From an uncultured Methanomicrobiales archaeon (GTDB taxonomy: Archaea; Halobacteriota; Methanomicrobia; Methanomicrobiales; Methanospirillaceae): a DNA stretch of 43,344 nucleotides. The position numbers were made by a program, and so were the translations under genes. Position 1 is the first letter of the stretch; the number at the start of each line of letters is the position of its first letter. Of this stretch, positions 17,493-25,848 are shown piece after piece. The stretch is taken from NCBI GenBank assembly GCA_903828975.1, contig CAIKOD010000098.1, forward strand, positions 1-43,344, read 5' to 3'. The notes under the pieces were generated by a model. That model did no database searches, was not told the origin of the DNA, and saw nothing but the letters and a program-made list of their open reading frames with translations.

Positions 17493-18755
17493 TCAAACCC
17501 TTGAGCCGATAAAATAGTACATTCTCTCTTCGGTAAGAATGGCATTGCCTGTCGTGCCCAGGGGCAGGTCTTCCTGAAGGACTACCCCCAGGTATGACGG
17601 GGTCCGGGCAACCACAGAGCCTTCCCGGATTTTCTCGGTGACTATGAAGGGTACGGTTTTGCCAGTCCATGAGGCATTAATGGCATGATACACCTCTTCG
17701 GAACAGGTACTCATCATTCTCGAACGCTTTTTCTTGATATAATCGGTAAAATCATGTACCCCTGACATGTCAGTGCCCTGTCGTTTTGAAAAACGGGTAA
17801 TATTAACTTTGTTCGGCCGGATGTTCCTGACAAGCTCGAGCGACTGCAAAAAATCATCCTCCGATTCCCCGGGAAACCCGACAATCATGTCAGTCAGGAT
17901 AGTGATATCCGGGTACCGCTCCCTTAAGGTATCAATGAGCGCACGACAATCCGCAGCGGAGTACCCCCTCCGCATCCGTTTGAGTACCGCATCCGAACCT
18001 GACTGGATCGGCATGTGAATGAACTGAAATATCTTTTCACCTTCGAAGGCCTGCAAGAGGTCCGGCATTATCCGCTGAAGCGTCACCGGGTTCATCATAC
18101 CAATGCGGACCCGGAATTCCCCCTCGAGCAGGGAGATAGTCTTGAGAAGGCGGGGCAGTGATTCCCCTGTATCATACCCCCATGCGCTGATGTCCTGTGC
18201 GGTAAGCTGGATCTCCACTGCACCGAGATCGATGTGCTGCCTGACCTGGCCGATAATTTCATCACCGGGAAAACTTACCAGTGGCCCCCGGGCATTCCTC
18301 GTAATGCAATAGGAGCAGTCCCCAAGGCACCCCTGGGCAACCTGGACAATCCCGGGCGTGGATTTTTGTATGACCGGATGTAACCGGTAGGCCTCCTGGA
18401 TACACCCCGGGGGAATAAAGACAGGGGTGCAGATCGCGAGAATTCTGTCCGCTTCCACGGCAGGCATGCAACCCGTAATGTAAAGCCGTGAATCACTGAA
18501 TGCCCCTATCGTACGGAGTACCTTTCGCGCAGTGCTCTCCACAACGGTGCAACTATTAATGATAATGGCATCCGCACCATCGGGAGACCCAGATATCACG
18601 CACCCCTGGTTCCTGAGGACCTCGATAAGTTTCCTGGTATCCCCGTGGTTATAAGTACATCCGAATGTTCTGATATAGACCCGGGCATTTCTGATCCCCC
18701 TGAGGGCCTCGCACCCACCCGTAATACCTTCATGGATGGAGACGTTGTGATGCAA
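17493..18755 (-). CDS. Radical SAM tRNA methylthiotransferase, MiaB/MtaB family (archaeal t6A37 type)
   Basis: 420 residues. The three MiaB-family parts are present: an N-terminal UPF0004 domain with cluster cysteines (RTFGCTYNHGD, SCTVVEST, TGCMPAVEAD), a radical SAM core with the 4Fe-4S motif CLGDCSYC, and a C-terminal TRAM-like domain (GKTVPFIVTEKIREGSVVART). Archaeal members add a methylthio group to threonylcarbamoyladenosine at tRNA position 37. The start is a TTG preceded by GGAGGGTA, a strong ribosome binding site about 8-10 nt away; there is no ATG start that would keep the first cysteine domain whole. Confidence 0.88.
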   Translation of the reverse strand: MHHNVSIHEGITGGCEALRGIRNARVYIRTFGCTYNHGDTRKLIEVLRNQGCVISGSPDGADAIIINSCTVVESTARKVLRTIGAFSDSRLYITGCMPAVEADRILAICTPVFIPPGCIQEAYRLHPVIQKSTPGIVQVAQGCLGDCSYCITRNARGPLVSFPGDEIIGQVRQHIDLGAVEIQLTAQDISAWGYDTGESLPRLLKTISLLEGEFRVRIGMMNPVTLQRIMPDLLQAFEGEKIFQFIHMPIQSGSDAVLKRMRRGYSAADCRALIDTLRERYPDITILTDMIVGFPGESEDDFLQSLELVRNIRPNKVNITRFSKRQGTDMSGVHDFTDYIKKKRSRMMSTCSEEVYHAINASWTGKTVPFIVTEKIREGSVVARTPSYLGVVLQEDLPLGTTGNAILTEERMYYFIGSRV

Positions 18756-18999
18756 AGCCAGGTACCCTCCGCTCGCTCATTTCCTGTACTAGATTCCCTT
18801 CCGGGAAGTTATGGGTTCTCACGTTACCCATGAAGGAAATAGTCCGGCTGGTTCTTCCCCTTCTATACCCGGTCATAACATTTCAGGCAGGAAATGAGGC
18901 CGGTTCAAAGGTCATTCCCACGAAGGAATAGAATTATAAATTGATTCGCCCGATTTCAATCAAAATAATTAACCGATCGAAATCCACTATGTGTGTACA

Positions 19000-19758
19000 A
19001 TGATCAGGATCGGGTTAATCGGCTGTGGAAATATCGGACATATTATTGCAAAATACCAGGATAAGTTTGAGATCCTTGCTTTATTCGATATTGTCCCCGA
19101 AAAATCCAGGGAGCTGGCCGAGATCTCCGGGGGGGTCGCCTACGATGATTTCGGGGCATTTATCTCCAGCGAGTTCGATATTGTCGTGGAAGCGGCATCC
19201 ATAAAGGCAGTCCGTCTCTTTGGAGAGCTGGTCCTGGAGCACAACAAAGACCTTGTGATCATGAGCGTGGGCGCACTGTCAGATAAAGCATTTCTCGCAT
19301 TGCTTACCGAAACAGCGAGGAAAAACCAGAGGAAGATCTTTATCCCGAGCGGTGCGATAATGGGCCTTGATAACATTAAGGCCGGGCAGATCTCAGGGAT
19401 TGACCGGTTACTGCTCCGGACAACAAAGAGCCCGGAATCACTTGGTTTGGAGGCTACTGAAAGAAAACTCCTGTTCTCAGGAAAATCTAATGAGTGTATA
19501 AAAGAATTTCCAAAGAATGTCAACGTCTCGGTGGCCCTTGGCCTCGCCGCGGGGACCGATGCAGATGTTGAACTATGGGTAGACCCTGGAGTTGACCGCA
19601 ATATCCATGAGATTTTTATTGAGGGAAAATTCGGGGATGCCTATATTAAAGTCAGGAATGTACCGAGCCCGGACAATGCGGCAACCAGCTATCTTGCTGC
19701 CCTGTCCATCCTGACACTGCTCCGGAACCTGGAAAACCCGCTTGTTATCGGGACCTGA
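19000..19758 (+). CDS. nadX: L-aspartate dehydrogenase (NAD biosynthesis)
   Basis: About 252 residues. It oxidises L-aspartate to iminoaspartate, the first step of NAD synthesis, with NAD(P). The Rossmann motif GLIGCGNIGHII opens the protein. FIPSGAIMGLDNIKA carries the substrate pocket, and the catalytic His lies in VDRNIHEIFIEG. The frame begins with GTG at 18991. ATG at 19000 gives the standard family start (MIRIGLIGCG) and suits a leaderless transcript from the A/T-rich element near 18960-18972. It is followed after 28 bp by nadC. The intervening enzyme, quinolinate synthase NadA, is not in the window. Confidence 0.92.
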   Translation: MIRIGLIGCGNIGHIIAKYQDKFEILALFDIVPEKSRELAEISGGVAYDDFGAFISSEFDIVVEAASIKAVRLFGELVLEHNKDLVIMSVGALSDKAFLALLTETARKNQRKIFIPSGAIMGLDNIKAGQISGIDRLLLRTTKSPESLGLEATERKLLFSGKSNECIKEFPKNVNVSVALGLAAGTDADVELWVDPGVDRNIHEIFIEGKFGDAYIKVRNVPSPDNAATSYLAALSILTLLRNLENPLVIGT

Positions 19759-19786
19759 CCTTGACGAAATATGAACGAATAGTACC

Positions 19787-20629
19787 ATGACCGAAGTAAC
19801 CCTGGAATACCTCCTATCCTTTGTTGAAGAAGACGCCCCATCCGGCGATATCACTACTGATGCGATAATCCCGCCGGATACTCGTTGTACTGCCATGATC
19901 ACCGCAAAGGAAGATGGAATTATTTGTGGTCTTTTTGAGGCGGGGCGCCTGTTTACCCATTTTGGTGTCCAGGTCACACAAGCGTGTCCCGATGGGGCCC
20001 AGGTAAAACGGGGCGAAGTCGTCCTCTCGCTTGAGGGGAACGCCTCCCGTATCCTTCTCCTTGAAAGGACCACGTTAAATATCATAGGCAGGATGAGCGG
20101 CATAGCAACAAAAACAAAATCCTGCATGGATCAACTCCGGTCTGCGGGCAGTACCTGCCGCGTGGCGGCGACCAGGAAAACATCCCCGGGAATGAGGGTC
20201 CTTGATAAGAAAGCAGTTATGCTCGGCGGCGGAGACCCCCACCGGTATTCCCTTTCAGACGGGGTGCTTATCAAAGATAACCACCTTGCCCTGGTACCGC
20301 TCGCTGCTGCAATTGCATCCGCGAGAGCCCGGTCACTCTACAGAAAAATTGAGGTAGAGGTAGAGGACCCGGATTCGGCCGTCATAGCAGCGGAGGCAGG
20401 CGCGGATATTATCATGCTGGATAACATGACACCGGAAATGGTTGGACACACCCTGAAGGAGTTGAATTCCAGAAACCTGCGTTTTGGCAGGGTTATAGAG
20501 GTTTCGGGGACAATTAGCGAGGATTCAATCCGGAATTACGCAGTCCCGGGTGTTGATGTGATCAGCATAGGCGCCCTCACACATTCAGTCCGGAATTTTG
20601 ATGTCAGCCTCGAGATCAGAAGCCCCTGA
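19787..20629 (+). CDS. nadC: Nicotinate-nucleotide pyrophosphorylase (quinolinate phosphoribosyltransferase)
   Basis: 280 residues, normal length. It converts quinolinate and PRPP to nicotinate mononucleotide with loss of CO2. Landmarks are SGDITTDAI at the N-terminus, RTTLNIIGRMSGIAT, ATRKTSPGMR and KKAVMLGGGDPHRYSLSDG with the conserved Lys and Arg residues that bind PRPP, then IKDNHLAL and VEVEDPDSAV. It forms an operon with nadX, linking two non-consecutive steps of the same pathway. Confidence 0.95.
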   Translation: MTEVTLEYLLSFVEEDAPSGDITTDAIIPPDTRCTAMITAKEDGIICGLFEAGRLFTHFGVQVTQACPDGAQVKRGEVVLSLEGNASRILLLERTTLNIIGRMSGIATKTKSCMDQLRSAGSTCRVAATRKTSPGMRVLDKKAVMLGGGDPHRYSLSDGVLIKDNHLALVPLAAAIASARARSLYRKIEVEVEDPDSAVIAAEAGADIIMLDNMTPEMVGHTLKELNSRNLRFGRVIEVSGTISEDSIRNYAVPGVDVISIGALTHSVRNFDVSLEIRSP

Positions 20630-20680
20630 AGCCAGATAACTGCGAAATTACACCAGGTTACCTGGTTTTTTCATGAAAAT

Positions 20681-20779
20681 GGCTTTGTTGAAACACACAT
20701 GAACGGGAAGTTCACACCCGAACGATTGAAAATGCCACGTTCAAAATCTCTTCATATTGCTGCCAGTTCAGGCATTTAA
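20681..20779 (+). repeat. Repeat part A, copy 2
   Basis: It begins GGCTTTGTTGAAACACACAT and aligns with 7593-7690. It is flanked by CATGAAAATGGC just before and GGCATTTTCAT about 20 bp after its end, a short inverted pair that could be part of the element boundary. Confidence 0.7.
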
Positions 20780-20883
20780 TATGAAAATCCCCCCTGGCAT
20801 TTTCATTTTGTATCCTTGTGGCCTTTTGGTATCATGTCTGTTTTCATGGGAAACCTGCTTAAATCTATCTAGCAGATTCGGTA

Positions 20884-20980
20884 ATTCTAAAATTTAGTCA
20901 CGCTCCCGGGGCTCAGCCCTGCCGCTGTGGCGACCCCGGTTGGGATAATGAATGATCTCTTTAATCTCTGAAATTTCCTT
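20884..20980 (-). repeat. Repeat part B, copy 2 (inverted)
   Basis: Read on the minus strand it gives TATCCCAACCGGGGTCGCC, ACAGCGGC and GAGCCCCGGGAGCGTG, matching 7838-7897 on the plus strand. Confidence 0.6.
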
Positions 20981-20996
20981 GAATATCCCGAAGTTT

Positions 20997-22178
20997 TCAT
21001 GGTTTCCGGCTGACTACCGGCTGGCAGGGGTGTTCACTGGGGTTAAGAGGTGTTATCCTTTCGGTGCCGATCCCCGGAATACCGGCATCCACGTTCAATA
21101 ACACGGCGTTGTCGAGCCCCCAGAGCGAAACCGCTGCAAGGGCACCGATTACGCCACGTCCGCCATGGAGGGTGACGTCGTTATTACTGGCAACATGGTC
21201 AGCAAGTTCACGAGATACTACCCCGGAGCGCACCAGTCTGCCGTACTCCCTGAGTTCCGGGGGTATACGGAACCCGGTCCTGATAGCGACGCCCCATTCG
21301 TGAGAAAGGGCCTCGTCACTGACAAATTTATACACCCTGTCTTTAATCTGGTCTATCACCCCGGGTTCGGCAGCAACATCAATGAAACTACACGAATTAC
21401 CTGCCGTCTTACCGGGAAGTGCGGGGTACAACATCGCAACATGGTGCCCGATGGGAATAAGCCCCTCCATTCCCGCGATATGCTGGAGGAGGGCAAGTGC
21501 AAGTGCAAAGGTTGCACCCCCTTCCGGGCTGTCAGTATCGTCGATCCCGATGATAACGTGGGTCAGTGCCCGCGTATAGACTTCGCCTTCAACCACACCT
21601 CCTTTTTTTCGGACTTTCACACGGGCGACGCCTTTTGCACCGGACATCATATCAGTCAGGGAATAGGCAGGGCCACCGATACAACGGATCTCCTGCACCA
21701 CCATCTCGCCCTCCCGGCGTACCCCGGTAACCCCGACAGCTGGAGATGGGTAGGCCCCGATGGATATCTCCCCACGACAAAGCTTTGCGCATTCCCGGAG
21801 TAATGTACCGTCCCTCTGGACATGGTTGAGCGCTCCTCCTGCCATCCGGTGATGATACCCGCAAAAAGCGGCACAGGCACCACTCATGCATTCATGGTAG
21901 ATCTCTACCCATTCGCCGTCCACCGTGGTAAAAATTCTCCGGCATGCAGAGGAGGGTACCGCGCTGACTGCTGCGTACCGGGCAGGGATACGGCCCTGCT
22001 TCCGTTCCTTCACCACCACACACCCTTCAGAAACAAGGCGGTTGACCCAGTCCTGGGCCGTGCTCCTCGGCACTTCTGCCGCTTCCTGTATATTGGTTAC
22101 CGTAAAGTAGCCCTGTTCGAGGGTGACCTGCCGCATCAGGTGCAGGTACTGCCTGCGTCGTTCAATTACACCGTACAT
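20997..22178 (-). CDS. DTDS-motif protein with N-terminal winged helix (TiaS-related or methanogenesis marker 11-like)
   Basis: 393 residues. Residues 1-65 form a winged helix-turn-helix (VTNIQEAAEVPRSTAQDWVNRL then a wing KERKQGRIPARY). A central part has spaced cysteines (CMSGACAAFCGYHH, CAKLC). From about 210 the motif IGIDDTDSPEGGATFALALAL appears (positions about 211-231), resembling the DTDS ATP-binding motif of TiaS and the sequence of methanogenesis marker protein 11. The domain mix suggests a DNA-binding or RNA-modifying enzyme. It overlaps the end of homoserine dehydrogenase by 17 bp and is the last gene of that operon. Function is not established, and the marker-11 link is from memory of the family. 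Confidence 0.6.
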   Translation of the reverse strand: MYGVIERRRQYLHLMRQVTLEQGYFTVTNIQEAAEVPRSTAQDWVNRLVSEGCVVVKERKQGRIPARYAAVSAVPSSACRRIFTTVDGEWVEIYHECMSGACAAFCGYHHRMAGGALNHVQRDGTLLRECAKLCRGEISIGAYPSPAVGVTGVRREGEMVVQEIRCIGGPAYSLTDMMSGAKGVARVKVRKKGGVVEGEVYTRALTHVIIGIDDTDSPEGGATFALALALLQHIAGMEGLIPIGHHVAMLYPALPGKTAGNSCSFIDVAAEPGVIDQIKDRVYKFVSDEALSHEWGVAIRTGFRIPPELREYGRLVRSGVVSRELADHVASNNDVTLHGGRGVIGALAAVSLWGLDNAVLLNVDAGIPGIGTERITPLNPSEHPCQPVVSRKP

Positions 22179-23148
22179 GGGACGAAATAAACAGGATATC
22201 GCCTATTATAGCGCTAGCGGTCTCTATAGACCCGGCCCCTTTCCCGATCAGGGTGATCTCCCCCGCCATATCAGTCTCAAGGGTGATGGCGTTTAAGGTA
22301 CCTTCGAACACAAGAGGGTGGTCCTTCCTGATGATCCGTGGTGAAACACGGAGTACTCCTCTTTCGGGAAACGCCTCTGCAATCAGCCGTATCGTGCAGT
22401 CTTTCTCTTCCGCAAGCCGCAGTGCATCGTTGGTGAGACGATCAATCCCGGTGATATCCACGCGGTCAAGAGATGCACCGTTATTCCATATGGTATTCGC
22501 AAGAATTACCAGCTTGATTGCTGCATCGATCCCTTTCACATCATACGTGGGGTCGGCCTCTGCATAACCAAGCTCCCGTGCCTCGGCAAGTGCCTGGTCA
22601 TAGGTAAGCCCTTCTGCGGCCATCCGTGTAAGAATATAGTTGCAGGTGCCGTTCAATACGCCATACAACGCCACGAACTTGTTTCCGGCAAGTCCGTTGC
22701 CAAGCGTATGCATGATCGGTATAGCTCCTCCTACGGTTGCCTCGTAACGGACAAGTACACCTTTCTCATTCGCGAGGTCCTTCAACTCTTTAAGGTGCAG
22801 GGATATTGGCCCTTTATTGGAGGTGACGATATGCTTGCCCCTCTCTATTGCCATTTTCATGTACGAGTGGGCTGGTTCCCCGCTCCCGGCATCAGTAGGG
22901 GTGACCTCAACAAGGACGTCGTAATCTGCACGCGAGACCACCTCGTTTGCAGATATGGACGTATCCCCGCAACGACCCGTCTTTTTTGCCGTAAGCACTG
23001 CATCAATATCCAGGCCTGACGGATCAATCAGCCCGCTTTTCGAGTCTGCTACCCCGGTCACGATAATATCCAGGTCCTTTCTGGCGATCATCTCGAGGAC
23101 ACCTTTTCCTACCGAGCCAAGACCGAGGACTGCGACCTTTACCGTCAT
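22162..23148 (-). CDS. hom: Homoserine dehydrogenase
   Basis: 328 residues, the short form without a C-terminal ACT domain. It reduces aspartate semialdehyde to homoserine for threonine and methionine synthesis. The Rossmann motif VLGLGSVGKGVLEMI opens the protein. Family motifs follow: TSNKGPISLH, YEATVGGAIPI, LNGTCNYILTRM, and AEADPTYDVKGIDAAIKL with the catalytic Lys/Asp. Its ATG overlaps the stop of the separate ACT protein gene by ATGA, so the regulatory domain is encoded just upstream as a separate polypeptide. Confidence 0.95.
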   Translation of the reverse strand: MTVKVAVLGLGSVGKGVLEMIARKDLDIIVTGVADSKSGLIDPSGLDIDAVLTAKKTGRCGDTSISANEVVSRADYDVLVEVTPTDAGSGEPAHSYMKMAIERGKHIVTSNKGPISLHLKELKDLANEKGVLVRYEATVGGAIPIMHTLGNGLAGNKFVALYGVLNGTCNYILTRMAAEGLTYDQALAEARELGYAEADPTYDVKGIDAAIKLVILANTIWNNGASLDRVDITGIDRLTNDALRLAEEKDCTIRLIAEAFPERGVLRVSPRIIRKDHPLVFEGTLNAITLETDMAGEITLIGKGAGSIETASAIIGDILFISSHVRCN

Positions 23149-23651
23149 ACAAGTTCCCCCTCAAGAGGCTCAATAATCAGCAGTTTTTTTGTTTTCGCAA
23201 CATCACGAAGGATATCGAGTGCAGCGTCCATATCCTTTTTCGAGACTGACTTGATTGTCAGGCGGGCAGAAGAGGGTTCATTAATCGCTGGCATCGCAAG
23301 GTCAAGGGCTGTAACTTCGGCAAACCCGGTGCAGTCTATACGGTCAACGGTATCTGACAGGTCGGTATGCATGAGGTGACCGATCATAATCACCGTCTGT
23401 TTGTACAGGAGGCGGTCCTTCCCGATCCGGAGGATATTCACACCCCGCTCTTTTATCATCGAGACCAGGTCAGTAAGCCGGGATTCGGCGATCTCCAGTA
23501 CAATCTGCACCCCAAGCGTATCTTCGCGGGATGAGAGGTCACGCTGGTGGATGACCGCTATGATATTTCCTCCTACCTCAGAAATGGGCTGCAGGGCCGA
23601 GACGAGCTGTCCCGGCGAGTCCTTCATCTCAAGCTTCATCGATACCTGCAC
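23145..23651 (-). CDS. ACT-domain regulatory protein adjacent to homoserine dehydrogenase
   Basis: About 168 residues. The N-terminal ACT fold is clear: VSMKLEMKDSPGQLVSAL, then EVGGNIIAVIHQ, the helix-loop-strand arrangement that binds amino acids. The C-terminal half may hold a second, diverged ACT-like unit. The frame is open from a TTG at 23684, but GTG at 23651, preceded by AGGTG, or ATG at 23639 fits the family. Being the first gene of the ACT-hom operon, it likely provides feedback sensing of threonine or another aspartate-family amino acid for homoserine dehydrogenase. That is inference from adjacency. Confidence 0.75.
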   Translation of the reverse strand: MQVSMKLEMKDSPGQLVSALQPISEVGGNIIAVIHQRDLSSREDTLGVQIVLEIAESRLTDLVSMIKERGVNILRIGKDRLLYKQTVIMIGHLMHTDLSDTVDRIDCTGFAEVTALDLAMPAINEPSSARLTIKSVSKKDMDAALDILRDVAKTKKLLIIEPLEGELV

Positions 23652-23836
23652 TAAAGCACCTGATGATACGTAGAACGGCACCAAAGATAAGTCTTTTACA
23701 TGTGATTCGCGGAGCAGGGGAAGATCGGGGTTTCAATCAGCGTGAGATCCCGGAAGGTTCGCATTTTACAGTATAAAAATCTAAGCCCGGTTAATTTCCG
23801 GTTTTTCATGGGCACCCTTGTGTCATGGAGAACGCA

Positions 23837-24460
23837 TCATCCACCGCCATTCCCGGGGAGTCCTTTACCTGCGTCTGGCTCGTTTCCGGCAGTATGTTCA
23901 CCGGTTCCGTCCGGCAGACCTGCATCGGCGGGGTTTGCGATCACGTAATGCTCAATAAAGAACCGAAATGACTTGTTCTTTTCGACAGCGACGCTCAGTG
24001 AGAAATGTTTCAGGACTTCGATCATGAATGCAATTTTTGACGGGTAATAACGCGGGATCCACCCGATAAAGTGCTCCTTCGTGACAAAGTCAGTACGCGC
24101 AGGGGCATGGATCCCGAGTGCTTTCGCCCCGGTATCATTAATACCGGCGAGGTACCAGCTCTCAATCTCCTGGATTATCACCATTATATGCTGGTAATCA
24201 GCCTCGGAAAACCTGGAAAGAATTATATTTTTTTTGGCAGGAACACTCTTTTCAAAGTCAATGTCGGTCACAATGATGTAACTATGTTGCATGGCGTTGA
24301 TGCCTCGGATAAACCGGTCTACCTTGACCGATTTTGTGCAGGCGAAGGTGATCAACTCAACCGACTCAAATATATGCTCAAACCGGGGTTTTATGATGGT
24401 TTCGAAGAAACGCACGTCATCACTTCCCTCAACAAAAATAAACAGGCGTCTTGCTGCCAT
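23837..24460 (-). CDS. TOPRIM-like nuclease-type protein paired with AAA ATPase
   Basis: 207 residues. The N-terminus has LFIFVEGSDDVRFF with Glu11 and an acidic pair, and IIVTDIDFE carries Asp66-x-Asp68. This E...DxD layout fits a TOPRIM metal site, as in DUF4435, RloB and OLD-type nucleases. QEIESWYLAG near 97-106 matches the conserved helix of RloB/DUF4276-like proteins. The last 30 residues are a low-complexity Gly/Pro/Asp tail. GAGGT sits just ahead of the ATG. It follows the AAA ATPase gene by 7 bp, so the pair is one operon. Assignment to a precise family would need profile searches. Confidence 0.6.
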   Translation of the reverse strand: MAARRLFIFVEGSDDVRFFETIIKPRFEHIFESVELITFACTKSVKVDRFIRGINAMQHSYIIVTDIDFEKSVPAKKNIILSRFSEADYQHIMVIIQEIESWYLAGINDTGAKALGIHAPARTDFVTKEHFIGWIPRYYPSKIAFMIEVLKHFSLSVAVEKNKSFRFFIEHYVIANPADAGLPDGTGEHTAGNEPDAGKGLPGNGGG

Positions 24461-24467
24461 CGCAACC

Positions 24468-25718
24468 TCATTCGAGACCCAGAAGGTCCTGGATAAAGAG
24501 TTCGTCGATACCTATCTCGTGCTCAAGGAATGTCCTGACCTCCTGCTTGTCAACCGGCCTCGAAAGATGGGAAAATCCCTCCCGGTCTCTCGTGATGAGG
24601 GTAATGTCTTCGATATTGACGTGTTTTACCATCTCAGGGTTATGCGTGGTCACGATAATCTGCTTCCTTTGTGAGGCATCCTTGAGCATGGCAACGAGTT
24701 TTGCAATAAGGGCCGGGTGAATGTTTCTTTCTGGTTCCTCAATAATTGTCACAGGCCTCTCTTCAAAGAAAAGCGCAACAATCAGCGCTGCAATGTTAAT
24801 TGTTCCATCCGAGATCATCGAGGCCGGAATATACTTGTTCCCGCTGTATACTTCCCGGACCTTCATAAATAGTGACATGTCGAGAAACTTTTCAACCGCG
24901 ATATCATCTACAAATGGCAGCATGTCCCGTACGAGATTAAGGAATGCCATTTTTCGACCAGGGTCTTCACAAATACCCTTGACAACGATGGCAAGGTTAC
25001 TCCCGTCCTTCTCGAGCTCGGTTTTACCGAGCATCGGGGCCGCTTTCTTGAGAAGCCGGGGATCGAAGTCATATATTTTGATCCCACGGAAGATCCATTC
25101 AAGGGGGGGTATACCCGGGACATTCATGGGAATATTGGCAATCAGGCGGGTGAAGGGGTTTTCCTGCTTCTGGAAGAGGTGTGGAAACAGGTCTTCATCA
25201 TGGACGACAAATCCCGGAGGGGGGATGAGTTCATACCGGATCTCTCCATCCATGAGGAATAATTTCATACACCCAGGCCCGATCTTCTGCCCCGGGATTG
25301 CCGGCCCGAAAAAATCCCCATTGATTTCAAGCTGGTCCTTCGGGATTTCGTATCCCGTCTGGGTATCCGTGAACCGGATGGAGAACTCGTACACCAGGTG
25401 GCGGGGTTCAAAATATATCGGAGCGTGTTCTCTTACCCCGATTACCTCCTTTTTCCTCTCCTCAAGCGTGTATTCGATCTTAAATGATAGCTCCTCTGCA
25501 GGGCCGATAACCGTGTTTCGCAGGTAATCAACACCCCCCTGGAGCGAGATGGCATTACCGATGCCGTATTTTGCAATATCCCGGAGGAAAATAAATACCT
25601 GGATCAGGTTTGATTTTCCCGAGGCATTTGAACCGATGAGAATGGTAAACGAATCCGGATGGAACGACATCTCGCGGAAACTCTTAAAGTTGGTTACCGA
25701 GATGCAGGTGATAGGCAT
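24468..25718 (-). CDS. SMC/RecF-like AAA ATPase (AAA_15/AAA_21 type), partner of the TOPRIM protein
   Basis: 416 residues from ATG at 25718. The longer open frame to 25817 has no recognisable extra domain. It starts with ITCISVTNFKSF, the usual first strand of RecF/OLD-like ATPases. Walker A GSNASGKSNL is at about 29-38, the signature-like SDGTINIAAL near 300, Walker B VTIIEEPERNIHP near 323-335, and the H-loop VTTHNPEM near 356. The insert between is short, without a long coiled coil. OLD, PARIS (AriA), Gabija and Septu systems all use such ATPases as sensors. Here the neighbour is a TOPRIM-like protein rather than UvrD or HNH, so it is closest in layout to PARIS. Confidence 0.75.
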   Translation of the reverse strand: MPITCISVTNFKSFREMSFHPDSFTILIGSNASGKSNLIQVFIFLRDIAKYGIGNAISLQGGVDYLRNTVIGPAEELSFKIEYTLEERKKEVIGVREHAPIYFEPRHLVYEFSIRFTDTQTGYEIPKDQLEINGDFFGPAIPGQKIGPGCMKLFLMDGEIRYELIPPPGFVVHDEDLFPHLFQKQENPFTRLIANIPMNVPGIPPLEWIFRGIKIYDFDPRLLKKAAPMLGKTELEKDGSNLAIVVKGICEDPGRKMAFLNLVRDMLPFVDDIAVEKFLDMSLFMKVREVYSGNKYIPASMISDGTINIAALIVALFFEERPVTIIEEPERNIHPALIAKLVAMLKDASQRKQIIVTTHNPEMVKHVNIEDITLITRDREGFSHLSRPVDKQEVRTFLEHEIGIDELFIQDLLGLE

Positions 25719-25848
25719 ACGACAACGTCTTATGCCGTGGTAGATAAGGACTTCGTTTGTGTATCCCCACACCCTGCGATAGTGGGGAGAGGAACACTCC
25801 GTCTTCCCGGCATACATAGATAATGATTAGGAGAGCTACTGTTCTAGT

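Larger units (their letters stand above)
20630..20996. other. Non-coding region with repeat parts A and B
   Basis: No gene. It contains part A (20681-20779) in the same orientation as at 7593 and part B (20884-20980) inverted. The spacer of about 100 bp between the parts is not similar to that of the first locus. Confidence 0.6.
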
